From contig NZ_BMWC01000007.1 in assembly GCF_014651035.1 (NCBI RefSeq), positions 62,001-126,000 on the forward strand: a stretch of DNA of 64,000 bases, read 5' to 3'. Below are positions 17,444 to 25,303 of this stretch, piece by piece. This stretch comes from Streptomyces lomondensis (lineage in GTDB: Bacteria > Actinomycetota > Actinomycetes > Streptomycetales > Streptomycetaceae). The stretch's first letter is position 1, and each line of letters starts with the position of its first letter. A program made the translations under genes and the position numbers. The notes below the pieces were generated by a model that saw nothing but the letters and a program-made list of their open reading frames with translations, did not search any database and was not told where the DNA came from.

Positions 17444-18201
17444 CGGCTCAGCCGCCCGAACCTCCGTACCGCCAGCGGGAAGAACACCGCCAGCAGGGCC
17501 AGGGGCCAGACGACCGCGGCCCAGACGTGCCCGGACTCCGCGCCGGGCGTGCCGAACAGGTCCCGTACGGCCGTGGCCGTGTGGGACATCGGGTTCCACT
17601 CGACGACCGTGCCCAGCCAGCCGGGCATGGACTCGGGCGTGGCCAGGGCGTTGGAGAGGAAGCCGACCGGCCAGACCAGGATCTGCACGGCCTGGACCAT
17701 CTCCGGCTTCCCGGCCACCAGCGCCAGGTGGATGCCGATCCACAGCATGGCGAACCGGAACAGGAGCAGCAGGCCCACGGCGCCCAGGAAGGCCACCGGA
17801 CCGCCGTGGGCCCGCCAGCCGAGGGCGGCGCCCACGCCGATGAGCACCGCCAGGGTCATCGCCGACTGGAGCATGTCGGCGGCCGAACGGCCCACCAGCA
17901 CGGCACCGTTGGCCATGGGCATCGAGCGGAAGCGGTCGATCACGCCCTTGTTCAGGTCCTGCGTGACGGCGATCATCGTGCCCTCCAGGCCGAAGGCCAT
18001 GGTGAGCGCGAGCATGCCGGGGATCAGGTAGTCGCGGTAGTCGCCGGCCACGCCCCGGCCGCCGCCGATGAGGTAGCCGAACATCAGCAGCAGCATCACC
18101 GGGAAGACCAGGTTGACGACCAGCTGGACCGGCTGCCGCCCCCAGCGGGCGAGTTCGCGGCGGGTCATGGTCCAGGAGTCGGTCAGGGCGTAGGTGGTCA
18201 C
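17440..18201 (-). CDS. ABC-2 type exporter permease (DrrB-like)
   Basis: A 253-residue membrane protein with about six membrane segments, matching the ABC2 permease family of daunorubicin-type exporters: PVQLVVNLVFPVMLLLMFGYLIGG, LEGTMIAVTQDLNKGVIDRFRSMPM and PVGFLSNALATPESMPGWLG. Start GTG 18201 has AAGGAGG 5 bases upstream and overlaps the stop of the ATPase gene (GTGA), so the two are coupled. Substrate unknown; drug or lipid export is typical. Confidence 0.92.
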   Translation of the reverse strand: MTTYALTDSWTMTRRELARWGRQPVQLVVNLVFPVMLLLMFGYLIGGGRGVAGDYRDYLIPGMLALTMAFGLEGTMIAVTQDLNKGVIDRFRSMPMANGAVLVGRSAADMLQSAMTLAVLIGVGAALGWRAHGGPVAFLGAVGLLLLFRFAMLWIGIHLALVAGKPEMVQAVQILVWPVGFLSNALATPESMPGWLGTVVEWNPMSHTATAVRDLFGTPGAESGHVWAAVVWPLALLAVFFPLAVRRFGRLSR

Positions 18202-19148
18202 GCGGCCTCCTTCACTCGGCGGTCGTCTCCCGTGAGGTGCAGGAACACCTCGTCCAGCGTCGGGCGGCGCAGCGCGACGTCCTCCGCCTCGATCCCGGCC
18301 TCCTGAAGGGCCCGTACGACCCCGGAGAGCGCCTCCATGCGGTCGGTCACCGGGGCGCTCAGCAGACGGCGGTCGGGGTCGACGGTGACCCCGGTGAGGG
18401 GCAGCAGGGCGACGGCGGCGCCCAGTTGGCCGGCGTCGCGCAGGACCACGTCGACGCGGTCGCCGCCGGTCTCGGACTTCAGCTCGTCCGCCGTGCCCTC
18501 GGCGATGACCCGGCCGGAGTCGACGACCGAGATGCGGTCGGCGAGCTGGTCGGCCTCCTCCAGGTACTGGGTGGTGAGCAGGACCGTCGTACCGCCGCCG
18601 ACCAGGGAGCGGACGGAGTCCCACACCTCGGCGCGGCCGCGCGGGTCGAGGCCGGTGGTCGGCTCGTCCAGGAAGAGCACCTCCGGTTCGGTGATCAGGG
18701 ATGCGGCGAGGTCCAGCCGGCGCCGCATGCCGCCGCTGTACTGCCGGACCGCCTTGCGGCCGGTGTCGGCCAGGCCGAAGCGCTCCAGGAGTTCACCGGC
18801 ACGCGCGCGTGCCCGCCGGGCGCCCAGGTGGTGCAGGCGGCCGAACAGCTCCAGGTTCTGCCGGCCGCCGAGTTCCTCGTCGAGCGCGGCGTGCTGGCCG
18901 AGCAGGCCGATGCGCAGCCGTACGGCGTACGCCTCGCGCACCACGTCGTGCCCGGCCACCTCGATCCGGCCCGCGTCGGGCCGCAGCAGCGTGGACAGGA
19001 TCCGCACCAGGGTGGTCTTGCCCGCGCCGTTCGGTCCGAGCACCCCGTGCACCGTGCCGCGCGCGACCGTCAGGTCGAGCCCGTTCAGCGCCTTCTTGCC
19101 GCCGTACCTCTTCTCCGCGCCTTCGACGGTGATCGCCGCGTCGGCCAC
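18198..19148 (-). CDS. ABC exporter ATP-binding protein (DrrA-like)
   Basis: A 316-residue ATPase of the daunorubicin-resistance DrrA family. Walker A GPNGAGKTT near residue 42, Q-loop LLGQHAALDEEL, signature YSGGMRRRLDLAASL, Walker B VLFLDEPTTGLD, then the DrrA-type C-terminal domain ending RRPTLDEVFLHLTG. The GTG at 19148 follows GGGAGGGG; an upstream in-frame TTG lies inside the operator palindrome and is unlikely to be used. It forms an operon with the permease, and the upstream PadR gene with two operator-like palindromes suggests repression relieved by substrate. Confidence 0.94.
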   Translation of the reverse strand: MADAAITVEGAEKRYGGKKALNGLDLTVARGTVHGVLGPNGAGKTTLVRILSTLLRPDAGRIEVAGHDVVREAYAVRLRIGLLGQHAALDEELGGRQNLELFGRLHHLGARRARARAGELLERFGLADTGRKAVRQYSGGMRRRLDLAASLITEPEVLFLDEPTTGLDPRGRAEVWDSVRSLVGGGTTVLLTTQYLEEADQLADRISVVDSGRVIAEGTADELKSETGGDRVDVVLRDAGQLGAAVALLPLTGVTVDPDRRLLSAPVTDRMEALSGVVRALQEAGIEAEDVALRRPTLDEVFLHLTGDDRRVKEAA

Positions 19149-19162
19149 TGCCCCTCCCTCGC

Positions 19163-19178
19163 TAGTCAAACTTGACTA
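19163..19178. promoter_or_regulatory. PadR-type operator, proximal copy
   Basis: TAGTCAAACTTGACTA: 7-base arms (TAGTCAA / TTGACTA) around AC. It lies 15 bases upstream of the ABC ATPase start and matches the copy at 19209-19224 in 12 of 16 positions, with starts 46 bases apart. Probable binding site of the adjacent PadR regulator. Confidence 0.65.
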
Positions 19179-19208
19179 CAGGCTCGAAGGTAACCCCACC
19201 CGACACCA

Positions 19209-19224
19209 TCGTCAAATTTGATTA
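19209..19224. promoter_or_regulatory. PadR-type operator, distal copy
   Basis: TCGTCAAATTTGATTA shares the core GTCAAAyTTGAyTA with the proximal copy; its centre TCAAATTTGA is a perfect palindrome. It overlaps the TAA stop codon of the padR gene, so the repressor gene carries part of the control region of the exporter. Confidence 0.6.
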
Positions 19225-19863
19225 GAGCGCGTCGCCGGAGTGCCGCTCCCCCGTCGTGTACGGGTTCTCCTCGTTCTCGGCCAGCACGCCGACGAACGGG
19301 TCGCCCTCGTCGGCGAAGGTGTAGGCGCCGCCCTCGATGCGCTCGATCAGACCGCGGGTCCACTCGGCCTCGGAGTCGGCCGTGTGGACCCACATGTTCA
19401 TGATCTCGCCGATGTGACCGAGCTGTCCGGGCCCCTCCTCGGGCACGTAGTGCTCCAGGACGGAGGCCCGCCACTGCTCGATCCGCAGGGTGCGCTCCTT
19501 CAGCAGGGCGACCGCCTCCGCCCTCGGCAGGTGGACGACGAAGCCGACCGCCGCCGTCTTCACGTCGCCGCGCTGGTCGTAGGTGACCAGCGCCTCGCGC
19601 AGCAGCCGGAAGTACTCCTCGGTGCCCTGCTCGGTGATCTCGTACTCCGTGCGCGGCGGTCCGCCGGCCGTGGACGGGGCGATCTCGTGCGCGAGCAGCA
19701 GCCCCTGCTTCGCCATCTGCTTCAGGGCGTGGTAGATCGAGCCGGGCTTGGCGCTGGACCACTCGTGCGCGCCCCAGTACTCCAGGTCGTTGCGCACCTG
19801 GTAGCCGTGGGCGCGGCCGTGCATGCGGACCGCGCCGAGCACGAGGAGACGGATCGCTGACAT
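19222..19863 (-). CDS. PadR family transcriptional regulator
   Basis: A 213-residue regulator. The N-terminal winged helix-turn-helix is typical PadR: GYQVRNDLEYWGAHEWSSAKPGSIYHALKQMAKQGLL followed by the wing RTEYEITEQGTEEY; the C-terminal helices form the dimerisation domain (PadR_C/Vir). It lies directly upstream of the ABC exporter genes in the same direction, 73 bases from the ATPase start. The most likely role is ligand-responsive repression of that exporter through the two palindromes in between. Confidence 0.92.
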   Translation of the reverse strand: MSAIRLLVLGAVRMHGRAHGYQVRNDLEYWGAHEWSSAKPGSIYHALKQMAKQGLLLAHEIAPSTAGGPPRTEYEITEQGTEEYFRLLREALVTYDQRGDVKTAAVGFVVHLPRAEAVALLKERTLRIEQWRASVLEHYVPEEGPGQLGHIGEIMNMWVHTADSEAEWTRGLIERIEGGAYTFADEGDPFVGVLAENEENPYTTGERHSGDAL

Positions 19864-19873
19864 GCGGTCCAGA

Positions 19874-20425
19874 TTAGGACGCGGCCACGGCCTGCTGTTC
19901 CGCGGCCACCAGCTCGAAGGCCGTCCTGCCGTCCAGCGACTCGCGGATGATGTCGGCGTGACCGGCGTGCCGGGCCGTCTCGCGGATCAGGTGGAGGCAG
20001 AGCCAGCGCATCGAGAGCTGCTCGTCCTTCGGGTTCCAGGACGTCGCGGGCAGCTCGAAGGTGTCGTCGAGGCTGGGCACGGCGCGGATGAACGCCTCCG
20101 TCTCGGCGGCCACCTTCTCGTAGTACGCGAGCTGCGACTCCACGCTCTCGTCACCGACCAGCCGGAAGCACTCGTGCCAGTTCGACTCGTCCCGGTGGAC
20201 GACCGGCGGCTCGCCCTTGGCCCGGGCGATCCAGCCCTGCTCGACCTCGGCGACGTGCTTGAGCAGCCCGGCGAGCGACAGCTCACTGGCGCTGGGCGTG
20301 CTCACGGCCTGCTCCTCGGTCAGCCCCAGCAGCGCCCGCCGGATGCCGCCGCGCTGCTCGGCGATGAAGGACAGTAGCGCTCCGCGCTCGTCGCCGCGTG
20401 CCTCCGAGGGAACGTGAGTGACCAT
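19874..20425 (-). CDS. DinB/DUF664 family protein
   Basis: A 183-residue four-helix-bundle protein of the DinB superfamily (DUF664). Candidate metal ligands are the histidine in LLKHVAEVEQGW, that in HECF and those in LHLIRETARHAGHADIIRESL. Related proteins are thiol transferases or have unknown roles. The ATG at 20425 follows a GAAAGGCGG purine stretch; further upstream in-frame starts lack support. It lies 10 bases upstream of the padR start on the same strand, so padR may be transcribed with it. Confidence 0.85.
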   Translation of the reverse strand: MVTHVPSEARGDERGALLSFIAEQRGGIRRALLGLTEEQAVSTPSASELSLAGLLKHVAEVEQGWIARAKGEPPVVHRDESNWHECFRLVGDESVESQLAYYEKVAAETEAFIRAVPSLDDTFELPATSWNPKDEQLSMRWLCLHLIRETARHAGHADIIRESLDGRTAFELVAAEQQAVAAS

Positions 20426-20493
20426 GACCGCCGCCTTTCGTCGGGCCCGGGGGGCTCTCCCCCTGACACCGACGACGTTACGAGGGCTTGCGG

Positions 20494-20721
20494 TCAGGTT
20501 CTGTCCGCAACGGGCCCGTCCTTCAGCGCCGTGACGAACGACGACCACGCGGGCGCCGGGACGATCACGGCGGGGCCCTGGGGGTTCTTGGAGTCGCGGA
20601 CCGGTATGCCGGTGGGGTGGTCGTCGAGGACTTCGAGGCAGTCACCGGCGTTGTTGTCGCTGTGCGAGGACTTGCGCCAGCCGCGCAGCGTGGCGGCGTT
20701 CGGGATGGTGCGCTCAGTCAT
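20494..20721 (-). CDS. DUF397 family small protein
   Basis: A 75-residue DUF397 protein: the WRKSSHSDNNAGDCLEV and PVRDSKNPQGPAVIV segments are characteristic. DUF397 proteins pair with WhiJ-like XRE regulators in Streptomyces and are thought to modulate them. The ATG is 8 bases inside the 3' end of the XRE gene, so the pair is translationally coupled. Confidence 0.92.
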   Translation of the reverse strand: MTERTIPNAATLRGWRKSSHSDNNAGDCLEVLDDHPTGIPVRDSKNPQGPAVIVPAPAWSSFVTALKDGPVADRT

Positions 20722-21511
20722 GGTGTCCGTACTCCTTCGCGGTGGCCCTGAGCAGGGCCAATGAGTCCTCCAGAGGCATTGCTTGGCTCAGCGCCAGAGC
20801 GTAGCGATGCTGCAACTGCCGGACCACGGACGGGGAGTCGTGCAGCCTGCCCATGTAACCGCCCTCGGTGTACGCCAGCGGCGGTTGGTCTTCGAACCAC
20901 ATCAGCTTGAGCATGCTGTGCGCCAGCGGATGGTGGCCCACAGCAAACGGCAGCACATGCACCCGGATACGTCCAGCCTCCGCGAGACCAACGACGTGCA
21001 TGAACTGCTCGGCCATGACATCCCCGTCGGCCACGGGGCGACGGAGCAGCGTCTCGTCCAAAAGCGCCCACATTACGGGAGTCACGGGGTCTTCGAGGAT
21101 CTTTGCGCGTTCCAGGCGTGTGACAACGCGCCTGTCACACTCTTCTTCACTCACAGGGGGGAACGCCGCCCCCAGAACCGCACGCGCGTACCTTTTCGTC
21201 TGGAGGATGCCCGGGAAGTACGCCAGGGCGAACTCGTGGATGGCCACCGCCTGTTGTTCGAGTACGCGCACCCTCTCGAAGTACTCGGCGATGGATACGT
21301 CATCGTCCTGCGGCAGGAAGCTGCTCAGCACGTTTCCCGTGTTCAGGGCCATATCGAGGCGCCGCGCGTCCTCTTTCGACGGCACTCGGCGCCCCGCCTC
21401 GATATGCGCGATGTGCGAACGCGTCATGATCGCCCGGTCCGCCAACTGCTGCTGTGTCAGGCCCGCCGCCTCGCGCTGTTCCTTGAGCCAGTCGCCGTAG
21501 ATCGTGCCCAT
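20714..21511 (-). CDS. XRE/WhiJ-like regulator with DUF5753 domain
   Basis: A 265-residue regulator: helix-turn-helix_31 at the N terminus (LKEQREAAGLTQQQLADRAI, then SHIAHIEAGRRVPSKEDARRLD) and a DUF5753 domain over the rest (LAYFPGILQTKRYARAV, ALLDETLLRRPV, VHVLPFAVGHHPL). It is followed by its DUF397 partner with an 8-base overlap. Divergent from a small two-gene unit at 21641-22056. A GTGACA/TGTCAC palindrome at 21527-21545, 16 bases upstream of the start, is a candidate autoregulatory site. Confidence 0.92.
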   Translation of the reverse strand: MGTIYGDWLKEQREAAGLTQQQLADRAIMTRSHIAHIEAGRRVPSKEDARRLDMALNTGNVLSSFLPQDDDVSIAEYFERVRVLEQQAVAIHEFALAYFPGILQTKRYARAVLGAAFPPVSEEECDRRVVTRLERAKILEDPVTPVMWALLDETLLRRPVADGDVMAEQFMHVVGLAEAGRIRVHVLPFAVGHHPLAHSMLKLMWFEDQPPLAYTEGGYMGRLHDSPSVVRQLQHRYALALSQAMPLEDSLALLRATAKEYGHHD

Positions 21512-21526
21512 CGGATCAACTCCCTT

Positions 21527-21545
21527 GTGACAAAAGCTCTGTCAC
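21527..21545. promoter_or_regulatory. inverted repeat upstream of XRE regulator
   Basis: GTGACA and TGTCAC arms (6 bases each) separated by 7 bases, 16 bases upstream of the XRE start and about 95 bases before the divergent small gene. A second, imperfect dyad (TGTGAGCG gtt CGCTACACA) is at about 21586-21605. Candidate operators; no direct evidence of binding. Confidence 0.4.
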
Positions 21546-21640
21546 CTGCGTCTCTCTGGCGAGGCTAGCCCGACCGGCGCCAGAGTGTGAGCGGTTCGCT
21601 ACACAAAGCGAGACCGTCGGACACAGGGAGTTGATGACAG

Positions 21641-21781
21641 GTGAGGGTTCTGCGCGCGATCGGGTGGACCGTCCGCCATATGGGGCGTCATGTCCCGCGC
21701 CCGGTGCCGACGGCCATGCCGCCGGGGATCGGCCTCGGCTCGCTGGGCATGCCCGTGCGGGAGACGCGAGGGAAGAAGTGA
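21641..21781 (+). CDS. small basic peptide, coupled to next gene
   Basis: A 46-codon open frame starting GTG AGG GTT CTG and ending in a TGA that overlaps the GTG of the next gene (GTGA), the same coupling seen throughout this genome. The product is basic (about eight Arg/Lys, three His), with the segments RAIGWTVRHMGRHVPRPVP and GIGLGSLGMPVRETRGKK. GGGAG lies 10 bases upstream. No family recognised. The GTGA overlap and the ribosome-binding site are the main evidence that it is real. Confidence 0.55.
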   Translation: MRVLRAIGWTVRHMGRHVPRPVPTAMPPGIGLGSLGMPVRETRGKK

Positions 21782-22056
21782 CGGGCGAGACCCGGCTGCT
21801 GCCCTGGACCGGCACCGGCGGCAAGCCCTGTTACCTCGTGACCGACGGAACCGGATACGCCTCCCGGGTCGCCGACACCGTCGAGAGCGTGCAGCTCGAC
21901 ATGGCCGGTGGTCTCCTCGACCACGCGGCCGACATGCTCGCCGACCCCGGGGCGACACCCGCGCAACTGCGGTTTCTGCTCGCCCGGATGAGCGAGGCAC
22001 TCACGGACGTCCGCCGGATCGCGGAGAGCCGCGGTGCCCGCCTGCCCGAGTCGTAG
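21778..22056 (+). CDS. hypothetical protein, 92 residues
   Basis: Starts at the GTG overlapping the previous stop, with an AGGGAAGAA purine run directly upstream. The product has a beta-like N-terminal half (PWTGTGGKPCYLVTDGTGYASRVADTVESVQLDMAGGLLDHA) and a helical C-terminal half (AQLRFLLARMSEALTDVRRIAESR). No family recognised. Its position, divergent from an XRE/DUF397 pair, suggests it belongs to that regulatory module, as similar small proteins often do in Streptomyces; this is inference. Confidence 0.65.
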   Translation: MTGETRLLPWTGTGGKPCYLVTDGTGYASRVADTVESVQLDMAGGLLDHAADMLADPGATPAQLRFLLARMSEALTDVRRIAESRGARLPES

Positions 22057-22059
22057 AGA

Positions 22060-22092
22060 TCAGAACGAGGTCAGAACGAGGTCAGAACGGGA
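22060..22092. repeat. 11-bp tandem repeat, three copies
   Basis: The unit TCAGAACGAGG occurs at 22060, 22071 and, with two changes near its end, 22082. It lies between convergent genes, and the TCA of the third copy is the stop codon (TGA on the minus strand) of the aldehyde dehydrogenase gene. Confidence 0.8.
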
Positions 22093-23545
22093 ACCCGCTC
22101 CGGCCGTGCTGCACCGAGATCCACTTGGTCGTCGTGAACGCGTCCAGCATCGTGTCGCCGTTGAGCCGGCCGAGCCCCGAGTGCTTCTCGCCGCCGAAGG
22201 GGACGATCGGCTCGTCGTGCACCGTGCCGTCGTTCACGTGGAACATGCCCGTGTCGATCTGCTTGGCGAAGTTCACGCCCCGCTCGATGTCACCGGTGTG
22301 GACCGCGCCGCTCAGGCCGTACGGGGTGTCGTTGACGATGCGTACGGCCTCCTCCTCGCCGTCGAACGGGACGAGGAAGGCGACCGGGCCGAAGACCTCC
22401 TGCTTCAGCAGGGCGGAGTCGGCGGGCAGGCCGGTCAGGACGGACGGCTCGACGAGGTTGTCGGTCCGGCCGCCGCGCACCAGGGCCGTGGCGCCCTCGG
22501 CGAGGGCCTGCTCGACCACGCCCGCGACGGCGTCCGCCTGCGAGGAGCTGATGACCGGGCCGATGACGGTCTCCGGGTCGCGCGGGTCACCCGCCTTGAG
22601 GGTCCTCACCTTGGCGACGAACTTCTCGGTGAACTCGTCCGAGATCGAGCGGTCGACCAGGACGCGGTTGGCGGCCATGCAGACCTGGCCCTGGTGGACG
22701 TACCGGCTGAAGACCGCCGCGTCGACCGCGTAGTCGATGTCGGCGTCGTCGAGGACCACCAGCGCGCTGTTGCCGCCCAGTTCGAGGACCGAGCGCTTGA
22801 ACAGCCGGGAGCAGACGGTCGCCACATGCCGGCCGACCTGGTCGGAGCCGGTGAAGGAGATGACCTTGGGGACCGGGTGCTCGATGAAGGCGTCGCCGAT
22901 CTCCGCGATGTCGGTGATGACGACGTTCAGCAGACCGCCGGGCAGCCCCGCGTCCTCGAAGATCTTCGCGACCAGGGAGCCGCCGACGATCGGCGTGCTC
23001 TGGTGCGGCTTGAGCACCACGGCGTTGCCGAGCGCGAGCGCCGGGGCGACGGACTTGAGCGACAGCAGGAAGGGGAAGTTGAAGGGGCTGATCACGCCCA
23101 CGACACCGACCGGCACGCGGTAGACGCGGTTCTCCTTGCCGTCCACCGGGGAGGGGATGATCCGGCCCTCGGGGGCCAGCGCCAGATGGACCGCCTCGCG
23201 CAGGAACTCCTTGGCGAGGTGCAGCTCGAAGGCGGCCTTCAGGCGCGTGCCGCCGAGCTCGGCGACGATGGCCTCGGAGATCTCCGCCTCGCGCTCCTCG
23301 ACCAGCCTCAGGGCCTTCTCGAAGACCGCGCGGCGGGCGTAGGGATTGGTCGCCGCCCACTGCTTCTGGGCCCGGGCGGCGGCCCGGTACGCCTCGTCGA
23401 CCTCGCCGGCCGTGGCTATGGTGATCGACGCGAGCTTCTCGTCGTCGTACGGGTTGAAGTCGATGATGTCCCAGGAACCGGTACCCGGGCGCCACTCACC
23501 GTCGATGTACTGCTGTGCGAGGTCGGTGAAGTAGGACGTCGACAT
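22082..23545 (-). CDS. NAD(P)-dependent aldehyde dehydrogenase, aromatic-aldehyde type
   Basis: A 487-residue aldehyde dehydrogenase that oxidises an aldehyde to the acid. Motifs: SPFNFPFLLSLKSVAPALALGNAVVLKPH (Rossmann segment), FTGSDQVGR, the catalytic glutamate in VLELGGNSAL near 256 and the catalytic cysteine in HQGQVCMAANR near 289, with KQEVFGPV later. The sequence is closest in feel to benzaldehyde/vanillin dehydrogenases, so an aromatic aldehyde substrate is plausible but unproven. ATG 23545 has GAGGG upstream. It stands alone between two regulatory modules. Confidence 0.93.
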   Translation of the reverse strand: MSTSYFTDLAQQYIDGEWRPGTGSWDIIDFNPYDDEKLASITIATAGEVDEAYRAAARAQKQWAATNPYARRAVFEKALRLVEEREAEISEAIVAELGGTRLKAAFELHLAKEFLREAVHLALAPEGRIIPSPVDGKENRVYRVPVGVVGVISPFNFPFLLSLKSVAPALALGNAVVLKPHQSTPIVGGSLVAKIFEDAGLPGGLLNVVITDIAEIGDAFIEHPVPKVISFTGSDQVGRHVATVCSRLFKRSVLELGGNSALVVLDDADIDYAVDAAVFSRYVHQGQVCMAANRVLVDRSISDEFTEKFVAKVRTLKAGDPRDPETVIGPVISSSQADAVAGVVEQALAEGATALVRGGRTDNLVEPSVLTGLPADSALLKQEVFGPVAFLVPFDGEEEAVRIVNDTPYGLSGAVHTGDIERGVNFAKQIDTGMFHVNDGTVHDEPIVPFGGEKHSGLGRLNGDTMLDAFTTTKWISVQHGRSGFPF

Positions 23546-23617
23546 GTGATCCCTCGATCCCTGGCAGACCCTCGATCGCGCCTTCACGATCTGATCACAC
23601 GTCATCGTACTTGTGGT

Positions 23618-24478
23618 TCAGGAGAGTTGGAGGAGTCCTCGGAGAAGGTCCCGGCTCTCGGAAGGGCCGGGGCTGTCGCTCTGGAGTTCCTTGAGGGCCT
23701 TCTCGTACTGGGCGACGTCCTCCGGCTTGTCCAGGTACAGCGCGCTGGTGAGCTGCTCCAGGTAGACGACGTCCGAGAGGTCGGACTCCGGGAAGCTGAG
23801 GATCGTGAACGCGCCGCTCTCGCCGGAGTGGCCGCCGAGGCTGAACGGCATGACCTGGAGGCGCACGTTGGGCCGCTCGGAGATCTCGATGAGGTGCTGG
23901 AGCTGGCCGCGCATCACCTCGCGGTCGCCGTACGGGCGGCGCAGGGCGGCCTCGTCCAGGATGATGTGGAAGTCGGGCGCGCTCTCGTCGACGAGGTACT
24001 TCTGCCGCTCCAGGCGCAGCGCCACGCGCCGCTCGACGTCGGCCTCGCTCGCGCCCTGCATGCCCCGCCGGACCACCGCGTGCGCGTACGCCTCGGTCTG
24101 GAGCAGGCCGTGCACGAACTGCACCTCGTAGGCCCGGATCAGCGAGGCGGCGCCCTCCAGGCCGACGTAGGTGGGGAACCAGCTGGGCAGCACGTCCGAG
24201 TAACTGTGCCACCAGCCCGCGACGTTGGCCTCCTTGGCCAGGGACAGCAGGGAGTTCCGCTCCTGCTCGTCCGTGATGCCGTACAGCGTCAGCAGGTCCT
24301 CGACGTCTCTCGTCTTGAAGCTCACCCGGCCCAACTCCATCCGGCTGATCTTCGACTCGGAGGCGCGGATCGAGTAGCCCGCCGCCTCGCGCGTGATGCC
24401 CCGCGCCTCACGCAGTCGCCTGAGTTGTGATCCGAGCAGCATGCGCCGCACCACCGATCCCGGCTCTCCCGCGCTCAC
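23618..24478 (-). CDS. XRE/WhiJ-like regulator with DUF5753 domain (second module)
   Basis: A 286-residue regulator: HTH_31 (SQLRRLREARGITREAAGYSIRASESKISRMELGRV split over two helices) then DUF5753 (VQFVHGLLQTEAYAHAVVRRG, ILDEAALRRPYGDREVMRGQL, LQVMPFSLGGHSGESGAFTIL). GTG 24478 is chosen because GGGAGG lies 9 bases upstream; a TTG six codons earlier overlaps it. It is divergent from the ATP-binding protein gene, with DUF397 beyond: the three-part arrangement of WhiJ-like loci. Likely a DNA-binding repressor acting at the two 27-bp elements nearby; that is inference. Confidence 0.92.
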   Translation of the reverse strand: MSAGEPGSVVRRMLLGSQLRRLREARGITREAAGYSIRASESKISRMELGRVSFKTRDVEDLLTLYGITDEQERNSLLSLAKEANVAGWWHSYSDVLPSWFPTYVGLEGAASLIRAYEVQFVHGLLQTEAYAHAVVRRGMQGASEADVERRVALRLERQKYLVDESAPDFHIILDEAALRRPYGDREVMRGQLQHLIEISERPNVRLQVMPFSLGGHSGESGAFTILSFPESDLSDVVYLEQLTSALYLDKPEDVAQYEKALKELQSDSPGPSESRDLLRGLLQLS

Positions 24479-24785
24479 GTTCGCCAGCCTCCCCAACGTC
24501 TTCAGGGGCCGAAGTCTGCCACTAAATCACTTCGAGCAGTACTCGCCCGGTTACAGAAACGGAATCGAGCCAGTGAACGCACGCGCGCGGAACCAAGAAG
24601 AGGGCAAGTGAACGACCGGAGAGGGACGAGAAGATGACGGAAAAATTGACCAACAAGCGGTACGGGACGGCCCATTCCGGTCAGCTGCACGTGCATCTGC
24701 CCTTGCATCTGCTGTACGCATCCGAAACCATGGTCCCGCACCACCGCCGCCTCGCACCGACCGCGAATTCCCGGGAGTGCCTCGC
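24479..24785. other. divergent control region of second WhiJ-like module
   Basis: A 307-base region between divergent starts. It is notably less GC-rich than its surroundings around 24515-24660 and holds the 27-bp element at 24686-24712. An open frame from ATG 24634 runs through the region but its codon use is unlike a Streptomyces gene and it continues out of frame into the ATPase gene. Confidence 0.6.
24686..24712 (+). promoter_or_regulatory. 27-bp WhiJ-module element, copy A
   Basis: Begins TGCACGTGCATCTG and ends TTGCATCTGC, containing two GCATCTGC half-repeats. It lies about 75 bases upstream of the ATP-binding protein start, in the same orientation as that gene. It is 26/27 identical to copy B (25716-25742, reverse strand), which lies upstream of the DUF397 gene. 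Confidence 0.75.
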
Positions 24786-25301
24786 ATGGGGACGAATGGA
24801 TCGACCATGCTCGAGCCGTTACGGCAGGGCCTTCCGCCGCTGGATCCCGCGGCCGTGTCCGACGCCGCCTCCTGCGCTCTGCCCGCCCGCTACGAAGCGG
24901 TGCGCGAGGCACGGCGGTTCACCCGCCGGACCCTCGACCAGTGGGACATGGGCGACCGTTTCGACGACGTCTGCCTGGTGGTCTCGGAACTCGTCACCAA
25001 CGCCCTGCGGCACGGCCTGCCGGCGAGCACCGTGTGCGCCACCGGTCAGGAACCCCCCGTGCGGCTGCATCTGATGCGGTGGACCGAGCGGCTGGTGTGC
25101 GCGGTACGCGATCCCAGTCATGACAGCCCCGTCGCCCGGGAGACCGACGACTTCTCGGCGGAGTCGGGCCGCGGGCTGTTCCTCGTCGACTCCTTCAGCG
25201 ACAGCTGGGGCTGGCACCCGCTGGCGGGCGCGCTCAGCGGCAAGGTGGTCTGGGCGCTGTTCCGGCTGCCGCGGCCCGGATCGCGGCCGCACGGGGAATG
25301 A
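24786..25301 (+). CDS. HATPase_c ATP-binding protein (RsbW/anti-sigma-like) with TTA codon
   Basis: A 171-residue GHKL-fold ATPase like RsbW-type anti-sigma kinases: N box LVVSELVTNALRHG near 63-76 and G box SAESGRGLFLVDSFSDSWG near 127-145. ATG 24786 has GGAG 8 bases upstream. Codon 12 is TTA (24819-24821), the rare leucine codon read by the bldA tRNA, so translation should depend on developmental stage. It diverges from the XRE gene and converges with DUF397. AbaA/WhiJ-type loci have the same three partners. Its target is unknown. Confidence 0.92.
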   Translation: MGTNGSTMLEPLRQGLPPLDPAAVSDAASCALPARYEAVREARRFTRRTLDQWDMGDRFDDVCLVVSELVTNALRHGLPASTVCATGQEPPVRLHLMRWTERLVCAVRDPSHDSPVARETDDFSAESGRGLFLVDSFSDSWGWHPLAGALSGKVVWALFRLPRPGSRPHGE

Positions 25302-25303
25302 GA

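Noticed and set aside
24634..25074. Open frame from ATG 24634 through the divergent control region
   Set aside because: Codon use is unlike neighbouring genes, it leaves the ATPase frame, and it contains the regulatory element; its HVHLPLHL segment is explained by that element.
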